A stretch of DNA of 58,705 nucleotides from Verrucomicrobiota bacterium (GCA_028873125.1 JAGWMQ010000006.1:1-58705); one strand, 5' to 3'. Positions 35,460 to 46,200 are shown, counted from the first letter of the stretch. Program-made: numbers and translations. The notes: generated by a model from the sequence alone, not told the origin.

Positions 35460-37040
35460 TCATGGCTTCTTGGCGGCCGGGGAGGTTTTGGCCATCGGAA
35501 TGTAGAACAGCCGCACCCGGCGGCCCGAGGCATTCGACTGATACTCGAACAGACCGAACAACAGCGAGCAACGTGTGAAGGCCGGTGACGTGTCGCGCCG
35601 GTACAGATTCCAGAGCAGCGACCGGCTGGCCGCGCCGGTCCTGGGATTTTTTTCCTCGCGCCAGAGCGACCACAGCGGCGACCAGTTCCGCTCGATGCCA
35701 TCGTTGCGGGGCAGGATGGGTTCCAGCGGCGCCAGGATTTGCAGGCGGCGGTTGCCGTTGAAATCGCGGCGATAATCCCACAGCGGCCAGAAATCCACGC
35801 GCCGCTTGCCTTCGCCGGTGACGGTGTTTTGCTCCGTCACATTTTGGTACAGATAAAAAAGGATGCGCGTGCGCTTGCGGTCCAACGGGGCGGCGTGAAT
35901 GCGGTTGAATTTGTATAGCGGCCAGAGATAAAAATCGCTTTCCAAGACGTCGTTGTGCGCCCGGCTGAACAGCGGGAAAACGCGCGTGGTGGTCTTGCCC
36001 TCGCCGCGGGCCACGACGACGATCGGCCAGGGCAGCTCCCATTCGCGGTATTTTTTTTCGCGGTCGTCCATCCAGTTGAAAAACGGCCAGAACACGGAGG
36101 TCGCGTCGCGTTTGGGCGAGCGCGAATAGCTGTACAAGGGCAGGTCGGCCCGGAACTTTTCCGGGTTGTCGCTGCCGATGCCGTTGTTTTGCCAGAAATG
36201 GACCGGCCAGAGCGCAAAAAACCGGTCGTGACCGCCAACGATTTGCGTCTCGCCAAAGCCGTTGGTGCTGGTGGTCACGGCCTTGTGCTCGTGGCCAAAG
36301 AGCGGCCAGACCTGCCAGCCGCGCATCCCGTCGCCGTGGCGCCAGTTGAAGAAGGGATAGAGGACGTTGTAGTTCACCACATCCCGTTTCCGCGTCTGGC
36401 CATAAAGAGGAAACAGCACAAAGAAAATGTCGTCGCGAAACAACCGGTCCTTGATTTGGCCGTAGAAGGGAGCCAGTGCGGTGTAATCGTCGTTGGTGTC
36501 CGTCGAGCGTTGCTGGAAATAAATCGGGAAGAGGGTAAAGCGCCTTCTGAACGAGCCGTCCGGCTGTCGCCCCCCGGAGGTGCTGAACAATTGAATGAAC
36601 TGCCAGCGATGCTCGTCACCGAAACGCCGCCAGGTCGCCAGCGGATACAAAAAGTCGTCCGCGACCGATTCCACGTCTGGGTTGGTGTCACGGGAAAAAA
36701 ACGGCGGCAGGGCCCAGGTTCTTTCCGGTCCCTTCTGCTCGTCGTAAAACAAAGGCCCGGCGGCTTCCGTGCGCTGTCCTGAATCCAATGTCAACTGGAA
36801 CTGGTCAAAAATCGGTCCGGCGTGAAAATCCGTTTGGGCAAAAGCGGTCGCCGACAAACCCATCAGCAGCAGGAACGCCCAAGCCTGCGGCGCCAACGAT
36901 TGCCAAGGGCAGAGCGTCGAACCAGACGAGCGGCGCTCTCCTTTTATGGCCTGCGCCAGGGATTCGACGCGGGGAGTTGGTGGTTTTGCGCCACAACGGA
37001 AGATCCCGCCACATGGCGTTATCGTTATTGGAAATGGCAT
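35460..37040 (-). CDS. Secreted WPLF/FFNW-repeat protein of unknown function
   Basis: The protein of up to 526 aa has an internal signal peptide (WAFLLLMGLSATAFAQ) 50 residues into the long reading frame. The true start may therefore be the TTG at 36896 (478 aa) rather than the ATG at 37040. The mature part consists of about ten repeats of aromatic strand motifs such as FPLYGQ, YPFFNW, VWPLFGH, LWPVHFW, FWPFFNW and FWPLWDY, separated by charged turns. This pattern suggests an outer-membrane-like or beta-propeller-like sheet protein. It ends RLFYIPMAKTSPAAKKP, 5 bases from the IS remnant, so the native C-terminus may have been altered. Confidence 0.8.
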   Translation of the reverse strand: MPFPITITPCGGIFRCGAKPPTPRVESLAQAIKGERRSSGSTLCPWQSLAPQAWAFLLLMGLSATAFAQTDFHAGPIFDQFQLTLDSGQRTEAAGPLFYDEQKGPERTWALPPFFSRDTNPDVESVADDFLYPLATWRRFGDEHRWQFIQLFSTSGGRQPDGSFRRRFTLFPIYFQQRSTDTNDDYTALAPFYGQIKDRLFRDDIFFVLFPLYGQTRKRDVVNYNVLYPFFNWRHGDGMRGWQVWPLFGHEHKAVTTSTNGFGETQIVGGHDRFFALWPVHFWQNNGIGSDNPEKFRADLPLYSYSRSPKRDATSVFWPFFNWMDDREKKYREWELPWPIVVVARGEGKTTTRVFPLFSRAHNDVLESDFYLWPLYKFNRIHAAPLDRKRTRILFYLYQNVTEQNTVTGEGKRRVDFWPLWDYRRDFNGNRRLQILAPLEPILPRNDGIERNWSPLWSLWREEKNPRTGAASRSLLWNLYRRDTSPAFTRCSLLFGLFEYQSNASGRRVRLFYIPMAKTSPAAKKP

Positions 37041-37062
37041 TTTAGAATTTTTGGGCCGATTT

Positions 37063-37077
37063 TGTTAAAGTTTAACA
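37063..37077 (+). promoter_or_regulatory. Perfect 15-base palindrome upstream of the WPLF protein
   Basis: TGTTAAAGTTTAACA is perfectly symmetric around 37070 and lies in a 90-base AT-rich island. That island also contains long T runs and the short hairpin GAGGT/ACCTC (about 37122-37137). It is 23 bases upstream of the annotated start of the minus-strand gene. It could be a repressor site; no regulator is known. Confidence 0.35.
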
Positions 37078-37130
37078 TTGAGGTTGACTTTCGGTCATTT
37101 TTTTTTATATTGGGCGCAATTGAGGTTTTT

Positions 37131-39896
37131 TTACCTCGGTTCCTCCTGACCCGGTGTCGGCGAGACATTGCCGACACTGGGTTGATTTGTTTTCAGGAGC
37201 GGACGCCAGCGGCCCAACAGATTGAGCAATGCCGGCAAAAAGGTCAGTCCCGCAATCATACACGTGGCAATGCCCGTGGCCATCACGCAGCCCAAGCTGT
37301 GAATGCCCCGGTGCTTGGCCAGAATCAAACTGCCGAAACCGGCGATGGCGGTCAACCCGGAGACCAGCACCGCCTTGCCCGTGCTGCGGGACAGAATGCC
37401 CGGCGTGGCCTCCTCGGCAAACCGGTTGAGAACTTGAATGCCATTGGTCACGCCGATGCCGATAACCAGCGGGAGTGTCATGATGTTCGCCAAATTGATG
37501 GGAATGTCCATCCATCCCATCAGTCCGGCCAGCCAGAGCGCGCCGATGCCCACCGGCAGCAGCGACAAAATCACCGCCCCGACACTCCGGAAATGGAGAA
37601 ACACCAGGACGGCAATCGCTCCCAGCGCATACCACGCCGCCTGCACGTAGCTGTTTTTCAACAGCGTCTCATATTCATAGAGCTGCACCGGCGTGCCGGT
37701 CGCGTCCGGGTCCACCGTCCGCAGGTCGGCGACGAATTTTTCCTGGTTGGCGCGCTCATACACGTCGGTTTTGGGAAAAACCTGCAGCAGAAATTCGCCG
37801 CCTGCGCTCACAAACTGGTCGCGCAGCGCCGCCGGCAGGTCGTCCACGGTGAGTGGCGCCGTGACGTCTTGACGCTGCAAGGACATGAAAGTGTCGCGGA
37901 TGTCCTTGAAAAACGCCTGTTGGAATTCGCCCAGCTTTTCCGCGTGCTCGCGGATCGCCTCGGCATCGCCCGCCAGCATGGCCTTGCGCAAATTCACGAT
38001 GGCCTGTTGCAGCAAACTGAGCTCTTTCGCCAGCGCCGCGTCGTTCGTGCGCACCTGCTCCAGCGCCGCGCCGGCGTAGCCGTAAAGCGAATACAGCGTT
38101 CGGCTCAATCCATAAATGTCCACCGGATTCAAATCCGTCGCGGCGAATTGCAGCGGCGCGACCTCCGCCTTGATGGCGCGGATCAGCGGCAGTTTGGCAA
38201 CCTGATTGGACTCAATGAAATCGTTGAGCATCTCCGGCGGCGGCTCGAGGTCGGCGACCGTCGGCAGTTTCTGGAGCTTCGCCTCCAGCGCAATCGCCTG
38301 CACCAGATTCGTCGCGACGATGGCGCCGGGCAGCGTGGACTGGTCGGCGTGGACCAATTTCTGTTCAAACACGACCGACGAGAGGTTCGGGCTTTGCATC
38401 TGAATCAAATTGTAATCAAATTTGACTTTGCCTTCGTAGATTTGCGTGGCCGCCAGCGCCGCCAGCGTCAAGGTGACGCCGATGACGAGCGCCGGACGTT
38501 CCAGCCATAACTTCTCGATGCGCGCGCGGTGTTCGTCCTCCCGGGTGCCGCGGTCCATGACGTTTTGTCTCCCCCGCAAGAGCAGGATGGGCAGCAGTGT
38601 CATCATGGGGATGAGACAGAGCAGCAAGCCGCCGCCGCAGATGATCCCCATTTCCTGGATGCCCTTGAACCGTGTGAAGACCATGGCCAGGAACGCGCCG
38701 GCCGTCGTCAGCGAGCCAATAAAGATGCCCTGGCCGGTGAACATCATCGCCCGGGTCAGCGCCGCTTCATTGGATTTGCCGTGGCGCAATTCCTCTTCGT
38801 AGCGCGTGATCAGGTGCACGCCGTAGTCAATCGCCAGCCCGATGAGCATCGGCAGGAAGAAGATGGTCAACACGTTCAAATGCCCGGCGGTCAGCGTGGT
38901 GAACGCCAGCGTGTAGGCCAGCCCGACGACCAGACAGACCGTCGCCTTGATCGGCCGGCCAGTTTCGTTGTAGCCGTAAATGAAAATCAGCGCGCACAAA
39001 AACAGCGACACGACGGTGGCCAGCGCAACGTCCTTTTGCGATTGCGTCATCTGGTCGTAGTCCAGCACCGGTTCGCCGGTCAGCCCGGCGTTGACGCCCG
39101 GCACCTCGTCTTTCGTTTCCCGGATCAGCCCGCGCAGCGTTTCAATCGCCTCGCCGTTCAGCGCGTCGGTTGGCGTGTGCGTCGTGAGCAGAAAAATCCG
39201 GCCGTGGTTCAGCGTGACATAAACGTCGGAAATGTCGGCCGCCCCGAAGAGCGCGGCGACACCGGGCGAGGGCGGCGCGCCGGGCATTTGCAGATCGGTG
39301 GTGGCCTGCTCCAGGATGCGCGTCACGGCCGGGAACGATTGCACCAGCGATGCGGTCTGCGCGTTGGTCGCGCGCGGCGAGGTGCGGAAGTCGGTGTTGA
39401 TCTGCTCGAAAAAGGAGCTCAGGTTCGTCGTCCGCGTGAACGGCTGGATGAACGGCACGTCGTCGTGCAGCGTCGCTTCAATGTCCGCCAGATTCGTCCG
39501 CGGCACGAAAAACAGCGCCTTGGTGCCCATCATCGCCAGGTCGTGCTGGTAAAAGATGTCGCGGAACAGGTTCGTATCCGGCGCCATTTTCGCCGCCAGC
39601 CGCTCGATGAACTGCCGGTTCTTTTCGGTGTCCCCGCTCTCGGCCACGACCATCAGGTCATTGCCCTGTTGCGGAAACTTCTGCAGCAGCCGCAGAAAAT
39701 TCCGCTGATACTTGAGCTTGGGGCTGACTAGGTCGTTCTGGTTGGTGTCGAATTGCAGGAAAGCGACGGTGACCGCGATGCTCGCCAGAAACAACGCCGC
39801 CTGCGGATAAACAAACCACCGCGGATGGCGAATGACCCCCGCCGCCACCCGGCCCAGCAGCCGCGCCAGGACACTCTCAGCACTCAAAGGCTTCAT
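37131..39896 (-). CDS. MMPL/RND-family exporter (HpnN-like)
   Basis: The inner-membrane exporter (921 aa) is of the RND superfamily, MMPL/HpnN class. The first helix (WFVYPQAALFLASIAVTVAFL) precedes a large periplasmic domain. Helices 2-6 lie around residues 265-440 and include LNVLTIFFLPMLIGLAIDYG, the GLAIDYGVHL motif typical of the family. A second half repeats this plan (residues about 460-905, with NLANIMTLPLVIGIGVTNGI). HpnN relatives move hopanoids to the outer membrane, but no hopanoid genes are visible here, so the cargo is uncertain. It lies 116 bases downstream of yebC on the same strand. Confidence 0.9.
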   Translation of the reverse strand: MKPLSAESVLARLLGRVAAGVIRHPRWFVYPQAALFLASIAVTVAFLQFDTNQNDLVSPKLKYQRNFLRLLQKFPQQGNDLMVVAESGDTEKNRQFIERLAAKMAPDTNLFRDIFYQHDLAMMGTKALFFVPRTNLADIEATLHDDVPFIQPFTRTTNLSSFFEQINTDFRTSPRATNAQTASLVQSFPAVTRILEQATTDLQMPGAPPSPGVAALFGAADISDVYVTLNHGRIFLLTTHTPTDALNGEAIETLRGLIRETKDEVPGVNAGLTGEPVLDYDQMTQSQKDVALATVVSLFLCALIFIYGYNETGRPIKATVCLVVGLAYTLAFTTLTAGHLNVLTIFFLPMLIGLAIDYGVHLITRYEEELRHGKSNEAALTRAMMFTGQGIFIGSLTTAGAFLAMVFTRFKGIQEMGIICGGGLLLCLIPMMTLLPILLLRGRQNVMDRGTREDEHRARIEKLWLERPALVIGVTLTLAALAATQIYEGKVKFDYNLIQMQSPNLSSVVFEQKLVHADQSTLPGAIVATNLVQAIALEAKLQKLPTVADLEPPPEMLNDFIESNQVAKLPLIRAIKAEVAPLQFAATDLNPVDIYGLSRTLYSLYGYAGAALEQVRTNDAALAKELSLLQQAIVNLRKAMLAGDAEAIREHAEKLGEFQQAFFKDIRDTFMSLQRQDVTAPLTVDDLPAALRDQFVSAGGEFLLQVFPKTDVYERANQEKFVADLRTVDPDATGTPVQLYEYETLLKNSYVQAAWYALGAIAVLVFLHFRSVGAVILSLLPVGIGALWLAGLMGWMDIPINLANIMTLPLVIGIGVTNGIQVLNRFAEEATPGILSRSTGKAVLVSGLTAIAGFGSLILAKHRGIHSLGCVMATGIATCMIAGLTFLPALLNLLGRWRPLLKTNQPSVGNVSPTPGQEEPR

Positions 39897-40012
39897 GCGT
39901 CACGCCAGGGAAGGAGGGCGCAGACCGAATGAAGAAGGCAGGACAACCGGACGTCCGCGCCGCCCGCCCTGCGGCGTTTCTTCCTGTGGCATCCGGTCTT
40001 CATCCTGCTTGC

Positions 40013-40744
40013 TCACGCCTCGTCGGGAAATTCGGCGTTGGAAAAAACCTCCTTCACGTCGTCGTGGTCCTCCAGCGCGTCCATTAGCTTGTTGGCCGCC
40101 GCCGCCGCCGCGCCGGGCAGCGGCACGGTCAAAACCGGCAGCCAGGTGATTTCCGCCGCCTCGCATTTGATCCCCGCGGCTTCGATTTTTTTGTGAACGG
40201 CCTCGAAGCCGCCGGGATCGGTCAGGATTTCGTACCCGTTTTTGTCGCTCTTGAAGTCCTCCGCGCCGGCTTCCAAAGCCAGTTCCATCAATTGATCCTC
40301 GTTGGCGCCTTCCTTGGAAACGATGATCTGCCCCTTGCGTTGGAACAGCCGGCTCACCGAACCGGGGGTGGCAATGCTGCCGCCATTCTTGGTGGCGAGG
40401 CTGCGGACGTCCGCGGCCGTGCGGTTGCGGTTGCCGGTGTTCACTTCCAGGAGCAGCGCCACCCCGCCCGGCCCGTAGAGCTCGTAGGTCAACTCCTCAA
40501 AGGTGGCGCCCTCGCCCCCGCCCGTGCCCTTTTTGATGGCGCGCTCGATGTTGTCCCGCGGCATGTTGGCGGTGCGGCACTTGAGCAACACCATCCGCAG
40601 CCGCGGATTCATCTCCGGGTCGCCGCCGCCGAGTTTGGCGGCGATGGTGATTTCCCGGCCGAGCTTGGAAAAAATCTTCCCGCGCTTGGCGTCAATGGCG
40701 CCCTTGAAATGCTTGACCTTCGCCCATTTGCTGTGTCCGGCCAT
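40013..40744 (-). CDS. yebC: YebC/PmpR family regulatory protein
   Basis: The YebC/TACO1-family protein (243 aa) opens MAGHSKWAKVKHFKGAIDAK, contains NMPRDNIERAIKKGTG and YELYGPGGVALLLEV, and ends with the EDHDDVKEVFSNAEF signature. Family members are described as transcription factors, and more recently as translation factors that relieve ribosome stalling at proline stretches, which is interesting beside the unusual EF-P in this window. The length is normal. Repeat R2 lies directly upstream of its start codon. Confidence 0.95.
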   Translation of the reverse strand: MAGHSKWAKVKHFKGAIDAKRGKIFSKLGREITIAAKLGGGDPEMNPRLRMVLLKCRTANMPRDNIERAIKKGTGGGEGATFEELTYELYGPGGVALLLEVNTGNRNRTAADVRSLATKNGGSIATPGSVSRLFQRKGQIIVSKEGANEDQLMELALEAGAEDFKSDKNGYEILTDPGGFEAVHKKIEAAGIKCEAAEITWLPVLTVPLPGAAAAAANKLMDALEDHDDVKEVFSNAEFPDEA

Positions 40745-40745
40745 C

Positions 40746-40839
40746 GAAATTTACGATTGATGATTGACGATTTACGATTGCCTCACCGCCACCGAATTCA
40801 TGATGCATTCGTGAATCATAAATCGTAAACCGCAAATTG
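40746..40839 (+). repeat. Heptamer-iterated inverted repeat R2 (ACGATTK type)
   Basis: The left arm is four degenerate 7-mers (acgattg, atgattg, acgattt, acgattg). The right arm has complementary words (gaatcat, aaatcgt, aaaccgc). In the middle is a smaller hairpin, GAATTCATGATGCATTC with GTGAATC. It fills the gap between yebC and the YbjQ-family gene. Confidence 0.8.
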
Positions 40840-40840
40840 T

Positions 40841-41176
40841 TCAGGCCGCCTCCACAAACACCGCCGTGCCGTAGCAGAGCACCTCGGTGATGCCCGGCGC
40901 GATCTCCGTGGCGTCGTAACGGACGCCGACGACGGCGTTGGCGCCGAGCTGCCCGGCGTGCGTGAGCATCAGGTTGAACGCGTCCTCCCGCGCCCGCTCG
41001 CATAGATTGGTGTAGAGCGAAATGTTGCCGCCGAACAGGCTCTGCAGGCTCGCCCCGATGTTCCCGATGACCGAGCGCGACCGCACGATGATGCCGCGCA
41101 CCACGCCGAACGATTTGGTGATGCGGTAGCCGGCCAGGTCGAATGCCGTCGTCGTCAGTGGATGCGTCAAACTCAT
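40841..41176 (-). CDS. YbjQ/UPF0145 family protein
   Basis: The protein of 111 aa belongs to the YbjQ-like (UPF0145, putative heavy-metal-binding) family. It shows [20 protein letters not shown] and [20 protein letters not shown] in part, then [17 protein letters not shown] and a conserved [11 protein letters not shown] end. The open frame extends upstream, but the ATG at 41176 gives the normal family length. The role of the family is unproven; the metal-binding label comes from its structure. It lies between yebC and a DUF2752 gene. Confidence 0.88.
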   Translation of the reverse strand: MSLTHPLTTTAFDLAGYRITKSFGVVRGIIVRSRSVIGNIGASLQSLFGGNISLYTNLCERAREDAFNLMLTHAGQLGANAVVGVRYDATEIAPGITEVLCYGTAVFVEAA

Positions 41177-41223
41177 GAGGCCATTGAACACGACCGCGCG
41201 CGCCCGCAAAAGGGAAAAATGGC

Positions 41224-41664
41224 TCAGGGCGAAAGCCACGCGAAGGCCGGCAGGTTCCGCAGCACGGTGAAGACCAGGGCGGCGACCAGAAACGCCCACA
41301 GGACCTTCGGTGACAGGTCCAATGCAGCGGGCAGGTTCCGCCATTTCCGCCAGGCGGACCGCACGCTCCAAGCCGCCAGCCCCGCGAGCGAGAGGACGAA
41401 CAAGGCGTTGTCCCGGAGCGCCACCGTCAGGCGCCCATGCAGCAGCGCGTACGCCGCGCGCGTGCTGCCGCAACCGGGGCAGTTCAATCCGGTCATTTCG
41501 TGGAACTCGCACACGGGATAAAAACCGTGTTTCGACGGATTGAACAAATACAGGACCGCGCCGCCGCCGAGAAGGGCGGCAACCAGTGTCGCGGCGGCGA
41601 ACCGCCTGAGCGGACGGGATGCGGAGATCCTTGGCGGCACGGCCCGCGGTGTTTCGGCGCGCAT
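41224..41664 (-). CDS. DUF2752 membrane protein
   Basis: The protein of 146 aa has a membrane helix ([20 protein letters not shown]), the DUF2752 hallmark [20 protein letters not shown] with its CPGCG cysteines, and two further helices ([30 protein letters not shown]). Its function is unknown. The ATG lies 2 bases after the stop of the upstream GYF/DUF4190 gene, a pairing frequent in Verrucomicrobiota and Bacteroidetes from memory, so the two are co-translated. Confidence 0.87.
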   Translation of the reverse strand: MRAETPRAVPPRISASRPLRRFAAATLVAALLGGGAVLYLFNPSKHGFYPVCEFHEMTGLNCPGCGSTRAAYALLHGRLTVALRDNALFVLSLAGLAAWSVRSAWRKWRNLPAALDLSPKVLWAFLVAALVFTVLRNLPAFAWLSP

Positions 41665-41666
41665 GT

Positions 41667-42155
41667 TCAAACGCGGTTGAAGTGCCAGTAGTAATGGAAA
41701 TGGCCGGTGGCCAGCATCAGCATCAGAAGGACCAGTCCCAGGAACAGGCTGATCAGCGACAGCACCAGGCCGGTGATCGCCAGCCAGCGTCCTTCGTATC
41801 GTTCGGGATGCTCGTGGATTTGCGAAAGGCCGATGAGCGAGAAGATCAGGCCCAGCGGTCCGAACAAAAACCGGCAGCAGCACAGAAAGGACAAAACTCC
41901 GAAGATCAACCCCGCCACGGCGAACGCGTTGGTCTGGCGGACGGGCCGTGCCGCGAAAGGTCCAATGGTCGGCGGCACCGGCGGCGGAAATTGGCCGGCA
42001 AATTCCGGCACCGCGCCCAGCGGTTTCCAGGCGGCGTCACCCTCGGCGAGCGTCGGGGTCTGCGCATTGGCGCGGCCCTCGGTGATCCATTGCCGCAACT
42101 GGCCGCCGGTCGCCGGGCCGTAGGTTTTTCCGTCTGCTCCGATGATTTTATACAT
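41667..42155 (-). CDS. GYF_2 and DUF4190 domain membrane protein
   Basis: The protein of 162 aa has an N-terminal GYF_2 domain ([20 protein letters not shown], residues 2-50) with the typical YGP and a Trp in WKPLG. A Pro-rich linker and a DUF4190-type membrane region follow ([20 protein letters not shown], then [13 protein letters not shown] and [19 protein letters not shown]). The N-terminal domain should lie in the cytoplasm and bind peptides or proteins. It overlaps nothing upstream and is followed at 2 bases by the DUF2752 gene. Confidence 0.87.
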   Translation of the reverse strand: MYKIIGADGKTYGPATGGQLRQWITEGRANAQTPTLAEGDAAWKPLGAVPEFAGQFPPPVPPTIGPFAARPVRQTNAFAVAGLIFGVLSFLCCCRFLFGPLGLIFSLIGLSQIHEHPERYEGRWLAITGLVLSLISLFLGLVLLMLMLATGHFHYYWHFNRV

Positions 42156-42256
42156 GACGCGCCTTTCGATAAGTAAGAGACACCATAAGGAGCTTCCGTT
42201 CAATCCTCAACTTTTCAGCCCCCACCCGCCCTCCGAACCGGGCCGGCCCCCGCCGG

Positions 42257-43063
42257 TCATTCGCCTTCGCTCCGCCCGCGGCCCGGGTCCGCGCAAACCC
42301 CGCGCTTGGCGTCCGTCACGAAGTCCAGCAGGACTTTCGCCGGCGCGGAGGTGAATGTCTTCCGCGCCCCGGCCAGGGCCTCACGCAGATTTTTCCCGCT
42401 GCGAAACAGAAAATGGTAAAGCCGCTTCAATTCCGCTCGTTCTTCCGGCGAATAGCCGGCGCGGCGCAAGCCGATCACGTTCAGCCCGCACAGTTCGTTC
42501 ACGCCCCGCGCCATGCAGAACGGCGGCAAATCCTGGCTGATGGCCGAGCCGCCCTGCATCAGCGCCAGCGCGCCCACGCGCGTGAACTGGTGCACGAGGC
42601 AGTTGCCGGAAACAAACGCGCGGTCGTCCGCGCGGGCGTGCCCCGCCAGCAGCGCGCCGCCCGCCACAATCGCGTCGTTCCCGACGACGCAGTTGTGCGC
42701 CACGTGCGAGTGTTGCATGAAAAAATTGCGCGCGCCGATGACGGTCTCCTCCCCGGGCTGGTTGGAGCGGTGGACGGTGACGTGCTCGCGGAAGACGTTG
42801 CCCTCGCCGATGCGCAGGCCGGTCGGCGCGTTGCGGTATTTCAAATCCTGCGGCGCGTCGCCGATGACGCAGCCAGCGTGAAACCGGTTGCGCGCGTCCA
42901 CCGTCGTCAGTCCCGTCAGATACACGTGCGGCCCGAGGACGCAATGCGCGCCCAGCGCCACGCCCCCGTCAATCACCGCGAACGGCCCGACTTGGACCGT
43001 GGCGTCCAGTTTCGCGTCCGGATGGACGATGGCGGTTGGATGAATCACTTTCCGGCACAGCAT
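42257..43063 (-). CDS. lpxA: Acyl-ACP--UDP-N-acetylglucosamine O-acyltransferase LpxA
   Basis: This first enzyme of lipid A synthesis (268 aa) transfers 3-hydroxyacyl from ACP to UDP-GlcNAc. Left-handed beta-helix hexapeptides ([20 protein letters not shown], then [20 protein letters not shown]) include the catalytic-type His in [13 protein letters not shown] and the C-terminal helical domain ([17 protein letters not shown]) follow. Start at the ATG encoding [11 protein letters not shown]; the longer frame upstream is not conserved-looking. Its presence supports an LPS-bearing outer membrane. It is divergent from the fibre gene at 43232. Confidence 0.92.
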   Translation of the reverse strand: MLCRKVIHPTAIVHPDAKLDATVQVGPFAVIDGGVALGAHCVLGPHVYLTGLTTVDARNRFHAGCVIGDAPQDLKYRNAPTGLRIGEGNVFREHVTVHRSNQPGEETVIGARNFFMQHSHVAHNCVVGNDAIVAGGALLAGHARADDRAFVSGNCLVHQFTRVGALALMQGGSAISQDLPPFCMARGVNELCGLNVIGLRRAGYSPEERAELKRLYHFLFRSGKNLREALAGARKTFTSAPAKVLLDFVTDAKRGVCADPGRGRSEGE

Positions 43064-43231
43064 CCCAAAGACGCCCGCGGATTCAAACCGATTTTGTTCG
43101 ACCTCCCGCGTCCGCGGATTACGAAAAAAACTCGACAAGCCGCTGGGGAATATGTAAAAATCTGCATTAGTTCAGCAAGAATAATCATGCTGAAGGCCCT
43201 CATCCACAGCCGCGAAGGCCCAAAACGCCCC

Positions 43232-46200
43232 ATGAAAATCCACACATTCCACCCTGTCGTCGCGTCGGCGCTGCTGGCGCTTTTCACCCCCATCCTCCAA
43301 CCTTCAGCCGCCCGCGCCCAGGACACGGCCTTCACCTACCAGGGCCGGGTGCTGGACAGCGGCACGAACTTCACCGGCGCCGGCCAGTTCAAATTCGCCC
43401 TGGTCACCAGCACCAACACCAGCCAGCCGGCGACCGCCAATGCCACCGTCACCAGCGGCTTTGTCACCAGCATCGCCGTTGTCAATGGCGGCAGCGGTTA
43501 TACCACCGCGCCGGCGGTGACCATTTCGGGCGGAGGCGGTTCGGGGGCGACGGCCACGGCAACCCTCAGCGGTGGGGCGGTGACCGGCATCACGGTCAAC
43601 AACGCCGGCTCCGGTTACACCAGCGCGCCGGCGGTGACCATTGCCCCGCCGCCGCCCAACCTCAGCTACACGACCTACTGGAGCAACGACGGCACCAGTA
43701 GCGGCGGCACCGAGCCGAGTTCGGCGGTGAGCGTGGGGGTGAGCAACGGGCTGTTCACGGTGGACTTGGGCGACCCGAGCCTGGCGAACATGACGGCGAT
43801 TCCCGCCGCGTTGTTCGCGGCGCCGGGCTTGCAGTTGCAGATCTGGTTCAGCGACGGGGTGAATGGTTTTGCCATGCTCAATCCGCTGCAGAACCTGACC
43901 GCGGCGCCGTCTGCCGCTTTTGCCAACAACGCCAGCAATTTGCTGGGCGCCCTGCCGGCGACGCAGGTGAGCGGCACGCTGGCGAACGGGAACCTGCCGG
44001 CCAGTCCGGCCTTTGGTGGGACGGTGACGGCCAGCTCTTTTGCCGGCAATGGCGGCGGGTTGACCAATGTGAATGCGGCCACGCTGGACGGGCTAACCGC
44101 GAATGGCTTCTGGCAAACTGTCGGCAACGCGGGAACGACGCCCGGCGCGAATTTCGTCGGCACCACGGACAACCAACCGCTGGAATTCCACGTCAATAAT
44201 TTTCGCGCGTTGCGGCTGGAACCCACGGCCAACACCTCTTTCGCAACCAACGCGGTGAACGTGATCGGCGGTTCGCCAGCCAACTCCGCAGCGGGGGTGC
44301 TGGGCGCCACCATCGCGGGAGGCGGGGCGGAGAACTACTTCGGCGTGTTTGCTGCTAACCGGATTGGCGGCAATTTCGACACCATCGGCGGTGGGGTGAA
44401 CAATCAGATCGGCGCCGGCGCTTACGAGTCCACCATCAGCGGCGGGAACGCCAATTCAGTTCAGCCGGGCGCCGCACGTTCCGCCATCGGCGGCGGCTGG
44501 GCCAACACCATCGGGAACAATGCTCCGCGATCTTTCATCGGCGGCGGCCAGCACAACCAAATATTCGGCGATTTTCGAGGTAACGGCAATTCGCTGATCG
44601 CCGGTGGCTATGATAATTCGATTTTGACCAACGCCGACTTTTCCACAATTGGCGGCGGACTCAACAACCAGATCTACGGCGACACGAACGATTTCGGCAC
44701 CGGGGCAATTGCCGGGGGCGATGACAATATCATTAACAGCAACTCCTGGAATGGCTTCATCGGCGGCGGGCAGGCGAATACTGTCGGTGCCAGTTCACAT
44801 CACTCGTTCGTTGGCGCTGGCCAAGGAAACGTTGCTGACTCACCGTGGGCGGTCATCGGCGGCGGTGATGGCAACCAAATTCTAGGCGATTCTCGCGGTT
44901 ATGGCAATTCGGTTATCCCCGGTGGCTACGCCAATTCGATTTTGACCAACGCCGACTTTTCCGTAATCGGCGGCGGACTGAACAACCAAATCTACGGCGA
45001 CACCAATGACAACGGCACCGGGGTGATTGCCGGGGGCTACGCCAACACCATTAACAGCAATTCCTGGAACTCCTTCATCGGCGGCGGCCAGGGGAACACC
45101 GTTGGCGCCAATTCGCATCACGCCTTCCTGGGCGGCGGCCAGAACAACTCCGCCGGCGCACCATGGGCAGCCATTGGCGGCGGGCAGTACAATGTGATTC
45201 AAACCAATTCGGATTATTCCATCGTCGGCGGAGGTTACATCAATCTTATCCAGACCAACTCTGGGAATTCCGTGATCGCCGGTGGCTACGATAATATTGT
45301 CAAGCCATATCCTGGTTTTTCTCCGTCCTACGCCAACTCGGCGGTGATTGGCGGCGGTTACCAGAACACCAACAGCGGTTATGTGGCGACGGTCGGCGGG
45401 GGCTGGGGCAACACCGCCAGCGGCTACGGGGCGACCGTGGGGGGTGGAGGCGGTCTTGGGTCGCAGTTCGGGGGCAACACCGCCAGCGGCAATGGCGCCA
45501 CCGTCCCCGGTGGCTCTGAAAACGTTGCCGGCGGGGAATTTAGTTTTGCCGCCGGGCAGCAGGCGCAAGCGCTGCATTCAGGCGCCTTCGTCTGGGCGGA
45601 TTCACAGAACGCACCGTTTGCTTCCACCGGGGCCAACCAGCTCATCGTCCGCGCGGGCGGGGGCGTGGGCATCAACACCAACCATCCCAGCGGCACGCTC
45701 ACCGTCAACACCGGCGCCGGCACATTCACCGTGCGCAATGACGGTCCGGTCCCCGCCTTGGTGGCCAATGACAGCGGCGCCTACTCGGGCTACTTGCGCT
45801 TCCGCAATCGCCTGGAAGTCTGGCCCAACGACGCCGCGACGGCCTCCGGTTACGTGGACGTGCGCGGCACCAACGGCGTTCCCACCGTCTCCCTCGACGG
45901 CCAGAGCGGCGCGATCACGTGCGTCACCCTCAATCAAACCAGCGACCGGAACGCCAAGGAGAATTTCGCCGCCGTCAGCCCGGCGACGATTCTCGCCAAG
46001 GTCGTGGCGCTGCCCATCAGCGAATGGAATTTCAAGACCGACCCGGCGGATGAGAAACACCTCGGTCCGATGGCGCAGGATTTTCACGCGATGTTCGGCT
46101 TGAACGGCCGCGATGACAAGCACATCACCACTGTGGACGAAGGCGGCGTGGCGCTGGCGGCCATCCAGGGATTGAATCAGAAATTGAATGAAAGGGACGC

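Noticed and set aside
37084-37111. TTGACT-16-TATATT promoter on the plus strand
   Set aside because: A good match by letters, but it points into the 3' end of the convergent exporter gene with no plus-strand gene after it. It lies in a T-rich stretch where chance matches are likely. An antisense RNA is possible but unsupported.
44340-45500. Possible CRISPR array or satellite because of regular repeats
   Set aside because: The periodic sequence is in frame and encodes GGG-N fibre-head repeats. There are no constant repeats with variable spacers.
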